From Tipula vernalis (Eukaryota > Arthropoda > Insecta > Diptera > Tipulidae), in contig OY282558.1 in NCBI GenBank assembly GCA_958295665.1, forward strand, positions 331,363,106 through 331,427,105: a DNA stretch of 64,000 bases. Direction: 5' to 3'. Position numbers and translations under genes: made by a program. Position 1 is the stretch's first letter; every line of letters begins with the position of its first letter. The notes under the pieces are model-generated. The model worked only from the letters and a program-made list of their open reading frames with translations. It was not told where the DNA came from and made no database searches. Shown here piece after piece: positions 45,992 to 57,660 of this stretch.

Positions 45992-46810
45992 TGTAGCGAT
46001 TCACTCAATCATTCGTTTCAACGCTACAATTATTTATAAAAACATTACATTCAAATTTAAATATAATTGTACGTTTGCAACATAAATCGGATCCTCTAGT
46101 GACACGTACAAAATATATTGCAACTCATCGCATTTATATTTTAGTTTCGGATTCTCACTACAGATTGAATTACAGTGTCTTTACTACATTTTTAGTACAA
46201 CGTATCAACTGCTATACATCAAACTTCAGTGCGCTAAAAATGTAACATTCAATCTGATTTCTAGTATTCCTTTTTACAAAAAAATTACACAAACACACAC
46301 AAACATTTATACTTGAATATATATACTGGTATAGTATAATGAGACGCCTATGGTCTTTTTCTTTGCTTTCGTCATGTTGCAATGACGATTCATATGAGTT
46401 GTCAAAATAAGATTTTTGTACGAATGAAACTTGAAATTTGGACTTTAATTACAATTTAATGAAATAATTTTTTTTGTTTGTGTTTGTTTAGAACATTATA
46501 AAACTGATGTGAATTTACTGATGTGTACAAAATAAGTGTACAAAATTCGAAAATATTTAAAATCATTGTGTACAAGTGATGTAAACGTTTGTAAACAAAT
46601 TAAAATTTACTTACCGGTGAAATGTAATCCCTTTTTTCTCAATTTTTGCTTTATATCGGGCATTTTTGCACTTATATCCGCAACACTTATACATGTTTTT
46701 AACAAATCAATTTATTTTTAGAAAGAACACTTTTCTTTTTTATTGAAGATTTGTCTTGTAAACTATAAGAAACTAAAACCTCAAATGAAACAATTTTTCA
46801 ACCAATATGG
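45992..46810 (+). repeat. LTR-4, plus-strand Gypsy-family LTR
   Basis: Starts TGTAGCGATTCACTCAATCA, the inverse of the LTR ends at 30505 and 63624. The TTCGTTTCAACGCTACAAT stretch has a counterpart in LTR-1. The right end is not sharply visible; minus-strand Gypsy coding sequence resumes by about 46905. The 46811-46904 gap shows nothing else. Confidence 0.55.
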
Positions 46811-46904
46811 CGTTGGTAAATAAAGAAGACAAAAAACAAACGAAAACGGCTTCAGTTGTTTTTATGATTTTATATGGGATTTTTGTTTTACCTTCTATCC
46901 TTTT

Positions 46905-47500
46905 GCTCATTATCTGTGGTCCTACTATATCTATACGAACATGTTCAAATCGACCGGGTGGAATTTCAAATTGTCCATGAGGTGATTTTATGTGCCGTTG
47001 AACTTTAGCACGTTAGCAGGATACACAAGACTAAGGAAAATTTCCTATGTCTTTGTTTATGCTAGGCCAAAAGTAGCGAGCGGAAATCAATTTACGAGAT
47101 GCACAGACAGCAGGATGCGAAATGTAATGTAATAGTGAATCTGCGATGTACGGTCGATTGTTCCCCGTAGATGTTTTGCAGACGGTATGAGGCCAGGTAG
47201 TTTGAACAGCTCTAGTTTCATTGATGAACTAGTGTGACATTCGAAACTAGAAAGTAAATTCTGAAGTTCTAGGTCAGCTTTTTGTAATTGTGCTATTTTG
47301 TTTAAGTCGAAATGTGTATCGACTGTGACCGTTTCATTGTCGGTAGTGCGGGATAGTATGTCCGCGACAACATTGTCATGTCCATGAACATGCTGAATAT
47401 CCGTGGTAAATTGACTTATGTAATCCAAGTGGCAAGACTTCCTTGGATTACGTTCAGTTTTAGACTGAATTGCTCTGGTCAGAGGCGTATGGTCGGTGTA
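46905..47500 (-). pseudogene. pol: Gypsy-family integrase and linker fragment
   Basis: Minus-strand text DYISQFTTDIQHVHGHDNVV and ADLELQNLLSSFECHTSSS matches Gypsy-B closely. An integrase zinc domain and the start of the core (VRIDIVG) follow with several breaks. It is cut at 47500 by an insertion and continues at 48562. Confidence 0.75.
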
Positions 47501-48561
47501 TTTTATGTTTCTTCTATCTATTGTATTTTATGTCTCTGGTTATATATTGAATTTTATTGTATAATGGATTTTTGGTTATTATTGTACTTATGTTTTGGTT
47601 AATTGTTATGTTCCGTCGTCTTTGTTATAATTTCGTTATAATCTATACTCTGCAATGTTCGACTATCGATAAGGATAGTGTCCTAATTGATTTGTGTCAC
47701 CAACAATGGTTCAGATATGAATGTGTTTGGTTTCGTCTTTAACTATTTAGATGTGACAGAATTGATAATGATATATTCACTTGGCGCTTGCCGCGGGTGG
47801 GGGCTATGACCCAAGTGATATAGTTATTTGGAGAAATTGTATTGTTACTTAGGAGAATAGACAAGATCTCATAAAATACGAAGAATTATTCGGCGGGTAC
47901 AATGTACTGCCATATTTCTTTCCTTCGTAAATATTTAATATTGTCGGTGCCCAGATTGTTAGTTGGTGGTTATTTTATACTTACCAAATTATTTGTACTT
48001 CTGAATTGAAAAATCTCGTTTGGCTGCTTCTTATAAATATTTTACTTTATTTGATTAATTCTTCTTTACACTCTGATCTTATCCACTAATATTTTATGTC
48101 TTATATAATACAATTTACTCTTCCTGCTTACAGAAGATGCGGAAATTTTTTTTGTCCAACACGCGGAACTTTATAAAATTTATATATACAGAAATATTTA
48201 CGGAAACATTCTTCAATGTCACATATTGTTAAAATTCCCCTAAATGACATCTTGAAATTATTATTTACATGTACATCATTTTTCTGTTATCTACTTTTTA
48301 GGCGTAAAATTTTTTGGTGTCAATTTGTTTATATTTTTTTTTCTGTGTTAAAAAAACGTGCCATTTTGTTTTTGTAATTATGTATACATTTTGTTTACAT
48401 CTAATTTTCTTAACCTATTCTCATTTTTTTTGCATTTACATTGGATTTAATTTTTTTTTGTTTATGTATTCATTCAATTGAATAACATAATTCCGATTGG
48501 ACACTGGTATTATGATGCATGTTTTGTTTTAATTTCAGGGTGAGATTAAAATCTCACAACA
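47501..48561. mobile_element. 1,061-bp insertion flanked by GGTGTA
   Basis: GGTGTA is at 47495-47500 and 48562-48567, and the uninterrupted site is at 58832-58840 (GGTCGGTGTAAATAG). The insert has no coding frame. It contains a hairpin with ACTTGG/CCAAGT arms around CGCGGGTGGGGGC (about 47791-47818), as also seen near 28505, and ends CTCACAACA. It is probably a solo LTR or LTR fragment of another retroelement; class not proven. Confidence 0.65.
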
Positions 48562-49226
48562 GGTGTAAATAGTAAAGTCCCGACCCTCGACAAAATATCT
48601 GAAGTGCTTAACTGCTAAATAAATTGTGAGTAATTTCCGATCAAATGCGGAATATTTCTTTTCGGCATCCAAGAGTTTCTTTGAGAAAAATCCAAGTGGT
48701 CCCCCAACACTCGTTATTGCACTGTTGCAGCACTGCCCCAACGCAGTGTTTTGATGCGTCATAATTAAGCTGAGCTTTGAGTCGCTCAGTGGATATGCCA
48801 GAAAAGTTTTCATGTTTCGTTAATTCGTTCTTCGGACGGCAGAATACCATTAGGAAAGATCTTGTGGCTGAGGAAATCAAGAGTGGATATGACAAAAACG
48901 CATTTTGAACTCTTGATGTGAACATCAAATTAAGTTAACCGGTGGAAGAGTTGTTCCAGGTGAAGTTTGTGCTGTTCCTCAGATTGCGAGGCTACAAGAA
49001 TGTTGTCGATGAAGACGAACACGAAGTCTAAATCACGAAAACTTCGTTCATAGAGCGCTGAAACGTTTGAGCGGTGTTTCGTAGACCGAATGGCATTCGG
49101 ATGAATTCGAAGAGGCCAAATGGTGTCGTGATCGCCGTTTTATGAACGTCTTCAGGTGCGACGGGAATTAAATGATATGCTCTGATAAGATCGATTTTTG
49201 TAAAAATTTTGCATCCATATATGTAG
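48562..49226 (-). pseudogene. pol: Gypsy-family RNase H and RT fragment
   Basis: Continues the pol of the copy at 46905. RNase H ([33 protein letters not shown]) is in two frames. About 240 bp linking RNase H to RT are deleted near 48812. RT follows with [19 protein letters not shown] and MPFGLRNTAQTF, and near 49000 a diverged active-site region where VYIDDI is altered to VFIDNI. Similarity ends at about 49226. Confidence 0.75.
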
Positions 49227-50790
49227 TTAAAGGCGTTGTGCACCGTTAACTTATTTATTTATCGTTGGGTTGGGAACGAGTGACCAAACATAAAGACAAA
49301 AAGTATTTTTACTGATTTTATTCAAACTAGCGAGATAAAGTTATAATGAATAATGAACGTGGGTTACACATTTATTCGCCTTTATAAACTATTTTTTTAA
49401 ACAGAGATGTTATTGTTTTATTTATTATAGTAGACACAAAAAAGGGTCTATATGCATATATTTTATTATTTATTACTTTTTTACTGATACGAGATCGTAC
49501 GAGTAACTTGAGATTTTATTTATTATTGATTTTACATTTTTAGTTGATATGAAATCTTAATTACGGTTTGTACATTAATTTTATATTTAATTTTATATTT
49601 TAATTTTAAGTGCTTAACTAAGATGAATACGGCTTTCTTTGTTTGCGCTTGTTGTTGTTGTACGTTATCTTGCATCATACCACTATGTCGTTCGTTGAAC
49701 TGACCTTGAAGTTTGGTGTACGTGACTTATGTAACGTTAACTATGTATATCTGTAATAATAAAAAAATAATAATAATAAAAAACGAACGATTTTATTTAA
49801 AGTTGATATATGTATGTCATCTGGGTATAACTGTATCACAAATGATCTCCACTCCCGGCAGCTTCTAGCGGAACCATTAACAAGACCCGTTTAATTTTAC
49901 CGAAATAAATATCTGGATTAGCACAGTTGGAGGATAAATATCAGTTATGTTCAAATGAAAATCGCAATTATGAGCAAGTAGTGAAAACTTTTAATTTCAC
50001 ACAGCTCCAACCATATGTATTCACTAGTTTGCAGATAAGACTGTGTAGTATCTGCTCAGAGGAGACACTCGTACCATAAAATCTATCAGTTAATCTTCAA
50101 AGCTATTTTTTTAACAGCCTTCTGTAGCAAATAAAACACCTCGTTGATGTACACAACACTACACCATGTCAAGGGCAACCAAAGTTTCAAATAAAACAGG
50201 CCAGGCCACGCCAAATTTAACAGTCTATTTTCATTTTTATTTTATAACTATTTATTTATTTATTTTTTTTTTTTAATACAATCTGGTATTATCTTTAAAT
50301 TTCCAGAATTTATTTTGGCAACATAATTGACAAAACAAAAAAATTATTATCTTAACAAAAAATGATGATTCACCAAAAAAAAAATTTTTTTTTATTTTAA
50401 TTAAAACTAATTATTTTCGATGCAATTTTCGACGTTATTAATATTATATTTTCGCACCATACCAAAAATCAATCAAAATAGCTTTAGGTCAATCAAAATG
50501 TGTTTACTCGCATATCGGTAAAAAAATAAATTTTATATTCAAAATTCTCGACTGTGCGAGCACACAAGCTTCTCACCGACTGATTTCCAAAAAATTTATT
50601 GAAGATTTATACAACAAATACAATTGTATACCTCATATTTACCACAATTTTAAAACAAATATTAGGATAGTACAACAACCATAGTCAACAGTGAATGCTG
50701 TTTTCGGAATGTCCTTATGTTCAATTTCAAAATGATGAAAGATCATGTGTTTTGAATTACATACACTTGCCGTATGTTTATGGCAATGGG
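49227..50790. other. AT-rich DNA, no gene seen
   Basis: No coding frame is supported. CGTTAACT occurs at 49244-49251 and again at 49735-49742, 483 bp apart, and could mark a small insertion, but no ends typical of an element class are seen between them. The rest is low-complexity AT sequence with a T-rich run near 50260. Confidence 0.4.
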
Positions 50791-50819
50791 TACCTATTTT
50801 CGATAGTTTGCTCATTTAA

Positions 50820-51250
50820 CTTGCGGTACTCAACCACGAGCCGCCATTTTGCTTTACCACTGGCGTCGGGCTTCTTTGGCACGATCCAAATGGGGGAAGA
50901 CCATGGCGAATAACTTGGTCTAATTATGCCTTGATCGAGTAGTTTTGTTATCTGTGATTTTACTTCCTCTTTATGAATTTCTCGGTAGCGATAACTTTTT
51001 ACAAATATTGGTTTTTCGTTATCGATTTCTATTTAATGTTTCACCTGTTTGGTAAAAGTTAGTTTTTGATTTTCCTGTTGAAAAAGATTTTTGTATGCAT
51101 TGCACAATTTTAGAATTTCTTTCTTTTCTTTGATGTAGAGATGGGATGTTCTAATTAGATTAGAAAAAGGATTTTCATTATTTTCTTTTGAACAAACAAT
51201 TTAATTCGATTTTATAATTGTTTAAAGATTTGCCCATTAAAGGTTGTTCA
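50820..51250 (-). pseudogene. pol: Errantivirus-like RT N-terminal fragment
   Basis: Minus-strand text SPWSSPIWIVPKKPDASGKA and WRLVVEYRKLN is the RT fingers region of 17.6/297-like elements. It is preceded by a linker (NEKPIFVKSYRYREIHKEEV, then IRTSHLYIKEKKEILKLC). It is truncated at about 50820 before the palm. It is the downstream part of the fragment at 55674-56090; hAT-B lies between. Confidence 0.75.
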
Positions 51251-51261
51251 ATTATAAACAG

Positions 51262-51520
51262 ACATCGAAAATCATTCATTTTTGAGTGTGCATTAAAACA
51301 CATGAATTTTAAAACTCAACATAATAAAAAACAAAAAAAACTCTCTCTACAAACATTTTGCTCAATTTCTGAATGTGAATAGTCTTCAAATTTCAGTTAT
51401 TCTTCTCACGTAACACACATTCAGTCTGAATGTGTTTGTGAAGAGAATCCGGTTTGTTCTTTATTATGTTGAGTTTCAGAATTCATGTGTTTTAATGCAC
51501 ACTCAAAAATGAATTGAAAA
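51262..51520. repeat. Left palindromic block of hAT-B
   Basis: Arms of about 55-60 bp: AATCATTCATTTTTGAGTGT near 51269 and its inverse near 51493-51515, both including GTGCATTAAAACACATGAAT and AACTCAACATAATAAA. Such long inverted arms are typical of hairpin MITEs or foldback ends. Confidence 0.8.
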
Positions 51521-52644
51521 AACTCAAATGAATTTTTTTAGTTTGCTCAAATGAAACTTTTTTGGTAGAAGAGTTATAAAACACACGAATTTTTTACAAC
51601 TTCAATATAAAGAATAAAAAAAAATCATTCATCGCATTTGGGTATTTTCTTTAAATGTGTCATTTTGTGAAGCTACATTTTTAATTAATGCTCCCTTTAT
51701 TCTTCTAAAAATATTTTCGCACATATGTACATATTAAAAAAAGGAATCGGGTTTCTTAGTTAGCCTTATCTGAAAACCACCGCCCAATTTTACCGAAAGA
51801 AGGGGTAAACAATTAAAAACGTATTATAGGGGTAAAAACATTTTCCAAAAAAAAAATTTTTTGTTTTTGTTCCATTATGTAAATTGTAATTTGTAGTACA
51901 TATAAAATGTAGCGACATTCAAGCCGATCATAATTTTATTTTAGTAGGGATTATGGAGATTGTTTAAGTTTGCTTCGTTAATCTTTATCTTACACTTTAA
52001 ATAGCTTAGCGTTTCAATAACTAGTAATAAATTGAAATTTACGGGCGAATTTTGTCTTTCATTCCTTGTCCGTGATATTATTCGGAGGCCGAAAATGGTA
52101 ACGACATTTAAATTACTTAGGACGAAGATATCAACACTTCAACAATTAATTAAAGCTTCGATCATTGATAAGTCTCTTATTGTGGGTGCAGCATGGTATT
52201 ATAGCCTATAAAACTCTTCTAGCAATAATAGTAATATGATTTTCGTAGAAAACGATTCCAACAAAGTTATTACAATTAGTGACGACGAAGGTGAATATAA
52301 CGTAGAACGGATTTTCAATGATATGTAATAAAATTCTACAAGTTTAATAGAAAAACGTGTTTTGTTTATTTTCAAAAACATTTAATTTCAATAATTTTTA
52401 TTTTATTTAGTCTATAAGTAAATCAAAAAACAAAAAAAAAAATAATAATAAATATATAAATATGTAAATTTATAAAATTATTAATTTAAATATCACATTT
52501 CGGTTCACTTTAAATATTGGGTGAATTTAAAATAATAATACTTATCAACTATTTGCTTTAATACGAGTATCTAAAATATCAATATTCTATATCAAATTTA
52601 CCATATTTACATTATTTACATTAATCATCAAATAAATCTTTGTT

Positions 52645-53775
52645 TAATTTGATAAGGAGTATACATATATCTCTTCTAAGATATCTCCAGAAAGCCTACT
52701 TCTATGTGGTGTTAAAATTAAAGATAGCGCACTAAATCACCTTTCCACGGAAACTTGCGTTGCAGGAATGGTAAGGGCCATATGGTTAGCTGGTACAGTT
52801 CAAGGACACTCGTATTTATTTCTCTCCCAATATTGTAAAACATTTTCCGTTTCCGACAAATTCGTCGAATTTAAATAATTGAAATGGTTGTCAAAAACAT
52901 TGCGGTTTTGAAATTGTCTAACAAGAATAACTGTAGTTCTCTAAATTTCATGTCTCTCTTTAAATCGGCAGACATCTGTTTTTCACACAAGTTTAAAGAT
53001 AATGAGAATTGCAGCCATTCCTTAAAGAAGTCACCATATATCTATATAGTCAACTGTGAAGATTGAAATTTTATTGTTGCTTCATGATTCGTAAGATAGT
53101 AAGAAATGTTCCATACATTTAAATTGGTCCTCAGAAAACCCTATGTTGGGATCACTTTAACCCAGTTGCTTGTAAAAATGTTTGTTTTCCCAAATATTTT
53201 TAATTATTAGGAACGTTGAACCCCATCTTGTGGCTACGTCGAGAACGGGTAATTTTTCACTGTTTAGCCTAAACAAAGGTTTCTATATTTTATAGTCTTT
53301 AATTTTTTTATATTATTTCGGATGGAATTTATATTTTTAGTTATATCGGGTTGGTTGATTACTGAGTTTGCCACTGATTTTAAATAATCAATAAATTGCT
53401 GTGAGATGGGTTTAATGTAGTCAACGATATTATGGGAATTTAGTTTAAAGCCTAACGCTCTCTCTAAAGGATTTATAATTTCTTGAAATCCTTGGTAATC
53501 TATAATAATAGCTATGTTAGTATCAACTCCTATTTTTACTGATGAGTTTTTTGTTTTTTTTTTGCCATTGGTGGATTATGCTCTTTATCCGAGATACAAT
53601 CTATTAAATTTAATTGATGGACAATATCCGGATGAAAGCTTATAATGTGTCTTGATAGATTATGTGAATTTTTTCCGCTTAATACTTTCCCGCATGAATT
53701 GATAAGGCATGTGATCTTTTAGTTTCGGCACAGTTTTTAAAATGGCGTCTTATTATCACTCCTAAGTAAATAACA
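52645..53775 (-). pseudogene. hAT-B transposase remnants
   Basis: Recognisable in order on the minus strand are: a BED-type finger (CLINSCGKVLSGKNSHNLSR, then H-x5-H) near 53640-53710; a DVATRWGSTFL segment of the catalytic region near 53240; and the C-terminal dimerisation region (SETENVLQYWERNKYECP, IPATQVSVER, HRSRLSGDILEE) at about 52650-52870. Frames change repeatedly and the first catalytic D regions are not identified. It is clearly dead and different in sequence from the hAT-A transposase. Confidence 0.8.
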
Positions 53776-54382
53776 AATTTGGAAAATTTATTGTATGCAT
53801 TTATGTAAATAGCTTAGACTAACATAACTAAGTCATTATTTCTACAATTATTTTCTAAAAAGAAGATTTAGAAAAATAAAGCTAAATATCATTTAGTGTT
53901 GCAAAAAATCCCGAAGTGTTACAAGTTGTATGCATCGTAATTACAGCTGTGTAACTTCTATTTTGAGATATTATATCAAATTTTAAATTTGAATTTAATG
54001 ATTAATTTGAACTGTGTAAATGCGGGGAATGTTAAACGATTAAGTCTTAACAGTCAGGCAAAAATATATTTGACTGGTCGGTTAATAAATGATTTTAACT
54101 ACTACTACTTTTCCAAAAAGCAATTCAAAATTTGATTTATCTTGAGACAATTTAGGTGGTCTAATGTTAAATAGCAGAAAAAACATCCGGCGCATCATTA
54201 TTATAAATAAAAAATTCCTGTCAAAATGGCACTTATATATTATGAATAATTTTGAAATTGTTTAATCGGTATGCTGTGTTTAATATTGCTCGTGCTGTAG
54301 CTGAGCTTGGTTATTCGTAGTTTATACGAAAGAAAAATTATAAAACTGGTAAATTTATTTGAATGACATTTTCTAAAGATGC

Positions 54383-54630
54383 GCGCAAGGAAGAAGCCGC
54401 AGAGAGTTATGCTACCATATTTCGTGCTGCTATGATTTTACAGTCATAATATCGCCTATGTCTAATAGAACCGTTTTCTTTGATTTGGTTCAATCTGATC
54501 AAATCAGCGCAAGGAAGAAGCCGCAGAGAGTTATGCTACCATATTTCGTGCTGCTATGATTTTACAGTCATAATATCGCCTATGTCTAATAGAACCGTTT
54601 TCTTTGATTTGGTTCAATCTGATCAAATCA
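54383..54630. repeat. Perfect 124-bp tandem duplication
   Basis: Two copies of a unit beginning GCGCAAGGAAGAAGCCGCAG start at 54383 and 54507. GCGC occurs again at 54631, so a GCGC microhomology stands at each boundary. No difference between the units was seen by eye, which suggests a recent event or an assembly artefact. Confidence 0.9.
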
Positions 54631-55167
54631 GCGCTGTTACTTTGCTTTGTTCACCGGGTTTTCCGTGACCATTCACAAAAGTCTAAATATGGAATTTTCA
54701 ACAAGAATGCCGTTTATGAATAATGGTGTATTTTAAAGTGTACGGTGCAGGTTTAGATGATTAACTTGACAGAACTGTGCGTTGGTTAGGCTCACCAAAA
54801 AATGGCTATACTGAAATATAGTGGTTTGTATTTCTCGTTGTCAACAAATAAATTATAAATTTCAATTTTTAATTAAATAATTAATGTAAGGTTCCTCCTC
54901 CGAACCCAAAATAGAATAACTTATAGAATTTGTAAACCAAAAATGTAAAATTTAAATATTGAGCGAACAGCAGTCGGCTACATCTGCATTGGTTTCTCAG
55001 GCCCATAAAAGAGGCTTGAAATGATTCAATAGAAACTAACTCGTTTTCACATAATTCTTTTGCGTGCACGGGCATGCCCGTTGTTTTTTTATTTTACATT
55101 TTTTATAATACTCTTGCTCATGCAGAACAAAAAAAAAAATAATTCATTTCATTTTTAATAAAAATCA

Positions 55168-55430
55168 TTGAAAATCATTCATATTTGTGTGTGCATTAAA
55201 AACACATGAATTTTAAAACACAACGTCATAAAGGACAAAAAGAATCCTTGTTTCACACATTTAGACTAAATGCTTGTGAATTCATCGAAAGAAGAAAGAA
55301 AACTGAAATTTGATGAATATCCACATTCTCAACACAAATTTCATTCTTTATTATGTTGAGTGTATTTAACTCATGTGTTTTAATACACAATTGCACACTC
55401 AAAACTGAATGATTTTCAATGTCTGCTCTT
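55168..55430. repeat. Right palindromic block of hAT-B
   Basis: A diverged copy of the left block, with arms GAAAATCATTCATATTTGTG near 55168 and its inverse ending AATGATTTTCAATGTCTG near 55424. The CAGACATTGAAAATCATTCA end nearly equals the element terminus, so this may be a MITE of the same family nested within hAT-B. Confidence 0.75.
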
Positions 55431-55673
55431 CTACCAAAAGAGTTTCATTGTGCAAGCTAAAAAAATTCATTTGAGTTTTATCAATGTGAATTGAAACATA
55501 AAACAGAAAAGAGAATTTGGATATTCAAGAAAACACGAAAACTTCTCTAACGCGAAACAAAAAACTCTTGATATTCGTATTGTACTTTTTATGTGTGTGT
55601 TGAATTTACTCATTCTCAAATAATGGTACAAATGAACAATTCACTCATGAGTTTTTCGATGTCTGATTATAAA

Positions 55674-56090
55674 TTCTTTTGATTTATTAGTGATTATCCA
55701 TTATATGCATTATAAATTCCTTCGGCAATATCTGAACCTTCCTCAATAATAATAGGTTTAATATATATTTCGCCGTTGCCTATATTTACTGGAATATTAA
55801 ATATTTGTTTGGTTCTGGGTTCTATTGAAAATACTTGAGTAGTAATATTGGAGAAATTTAGAGGAATAAATACATTAGGGATTTCCAGACATGAGTTTTG
55901 GAAATTAATTTTGGCGTTGAATTTTTGAAGTGTTTCTAATCCTATTAGACCACCGAAATATTCATGAAATTTAAATAGGAGAAACTCAATAGGTTCTTTA
56001 GTTTTAAATTCCATTAATCCACTAAAAGTTACTGCATTATTGATTTGGTATTCTTTGAACATTGTTTTTACTTTAATTGGCGGAATGATT
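55674..56090 (-). pseudogene. pol: Errantivirus-like protease/linker fragment of pol
   Basis: A 122-codon frame reads EFLLFKFHEYFGGLIGLETL, then FNAKINFQNSCLEIPN and FSIEPRTKQIFNIPV, the region between protease and RT in 17.6/297-like elements. The protease active site itself (upstream) is missing; the frame begins at a methionine near 56062. It runs to a TAG just before hAT-B and joins the RT fragment at 50820-51250 once hAT-B is removed, though not in one continuous frame. Confidence 0.75.
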
Positions 56091-56204
56091 TTAATCCGTT
56101 TAGTAAAGGATTGATAAAACTTTTATTTGCTTCGGTGGCAATAAAAAATTTTAATATTTTTGTAGGACTAAATTTTATAAATATGAAAGGTGTAACGGAG
56201 GTCC

Positions 56205-56760
56205 TAAGACTTCGTTAACAGACACGATTTCAGAGGTCCGGTGCGGTGATGGTAGGTGACTAGGCTCAGGATATGGCGTGGGGTTTTCCGGACATGAAAC
56301 CGTGCTTGAATAACCGCATTAGCGAAAAAAAAAAAAAAAAAGAACCGACCTCAACATGTGTCTGCAGGGACAAGGAAAAAGCGAATAATAAGCCGGGTGT
56401 GACCGTCCGGGATGACCACTGCACCCAACGGAATCCCCAAACAGTCTGCTACAGAGGCCCCCTTATCAACGGTCAGTCTACCGGAAGTGCCTTTCCGGTC
56501 GCAACTGGTACCGATGCCGGTAACAGAGGGAAGGAGGCCTCTGCAACAAACAATGTAGTGACGCCGCGTGATGGGCGCAGTCATCCCTACACAAACGGTC
56601 AACACATGTGCTGTGTCCATCTCTCCCACAGCCTGCCATGAGAGACCGACACGACCAGAAAGTTATGGATTGGGACTTCCGACATGGAGAATGAATCCGC
56701 TCCCACTCCGACTCAACCACATCTTACTACTCCTCCATCACCACTGATGAGGGAACGACC
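56205..56760 (+). other. GC-richer island with an A tract, possible non-LTR or SINE remnant
   Basis: Base composition changes sharply from the surroundings. A run of A follows at about 56328-56342 (after CATTAGCGA), as at the 3' end of a retrotransposed element. A second block continues with many CCGG/GGTACC words. The 122-codon plus-strand frame here contains lysines coded by the A tract and has no recognised domain, so it is not called a gene. Confidence 0.4.
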
Positions 56761-57127
56761 ATAATAATGAGGAAAAAAAACAAATAACTAGATTACGGTA
56801 AGGATCCGGTCTCCCAAATAACACGCACCCTGCCATTTCTCATATGAAAAGGACAGGTTTAGTAAAAGAGCAAAGAAACGAGTAAACTATGACAAAAATA
56901 AAATGTAGTACCCGTAAGGAAAGAGAAAAAAAGGGTAAGGAGAGAATGAACGTGTTCGACCTGGGATAACGCCACCTGAAAAAAAATGTTTATATAATGT
57001 TTATGACAAAAGAACTATATAGAATGTACAAAAAACAGAATTATAAACCGGTGTAGTATAGTAAACCGGTGTATTAGGCGTACCTTGACCAACACAGCTT
57101 CCCCCACATCAATCCATTCCTCTTTTT

Positions 57128-57660
57128 TTCCGTGAACCGCTCTCAATTCAGGAATTCATGGTAATCATAGATCAATAAATCACCGTAAACCGCCCACAAA
57201 TTAATATCTCACCGTAGACAGCTCATAAATATTAATCACCGTAAACTGCTTTCAATTCACCAATTTATCATAAACAGCTTCCTAATCAATAATTTACCGT
57301 AAACCGCTCACACTAACATCTGACCGTAAACAGATCACAACAACAATTACCGTAAACTGCGTTCAATGAAATTTACCGTAAACCGCTAACAAATTCCTCA
57401 ATTTATCATAAACAGCTCCAAATCAATAAATTACCGTAAACATAAATTGCTTTCAATTCACCAACCGTAAACTGCTTTCAATTAATGAAATTTACCGTAA
57501 ACCGCTAACAAATTCCTCAATTTATCGGAATCAGCTCACAAATCAATAAACACCATAAACGTAACTGCTTTCAATTCAGTAATTTAACAGGAACAGCTCT
57601 AAATCAATAAACTACCGTAAACATAAATTGCATTCAATTCGCCAACAGTAAACTGCTTTG
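57128..57660. repeat. Field of about 18 degenerate repeats, core ACCGTAAACYGC
   Basis: Units near 57128, 57182, 57210, 57238, 57268, 57296, 57323, 57349, 57375, 57407, 57433, 57464, 57494, 57526, 57552, 57589, 57615 and 57646 are spaced 25-32 bp apart. A longer period of 119 bp is also seen (TTTACCGTAAACCGCTAACA at 57372 and 57491). There is no coding frame. It looks like a cluster of protein-binding sites or a young minisatellite. Confidence 0.85.

Larger units (their letters stand above)
51259..55665 (-). mobile_element. hAT-B DNA transposon, 4.4 kb, decayed
   Basis: Ends are CAGACATCGAAAA at 51259 and its inverse finishing at 55665. ATTATAAA is duplicated at 51251-51258 and 55666-55673, fitting the 8-bp hAT pattern nTnnnnAn. 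It lies within errantivirus-like pol. Inside are a broken hAT transposase (52645-53775), two large palindromic blocks near the ends and a 124-bp tandem duplication. Confidence 0.9.

Noticed and set aside
49244..49742. 483-bp insertion between CGTTAACT repeats
   Set aside because: The octamer is largely a palindrome around GTTAAC, no element-type ends adjoin it, and no empty site is available for comparison.
56273..56641. 122-codon plus-strand frame as a gene
   Set aside because: Its lysine run is coded by an A tract, no domain is seen, and the complementary strand is also open; only the compositional island is reported.
56741..56785. Hammerhead ribozyme core (CTGATGAG)
   Set aside because: The matching GAAA half and flanking stems are not present at the right distance.
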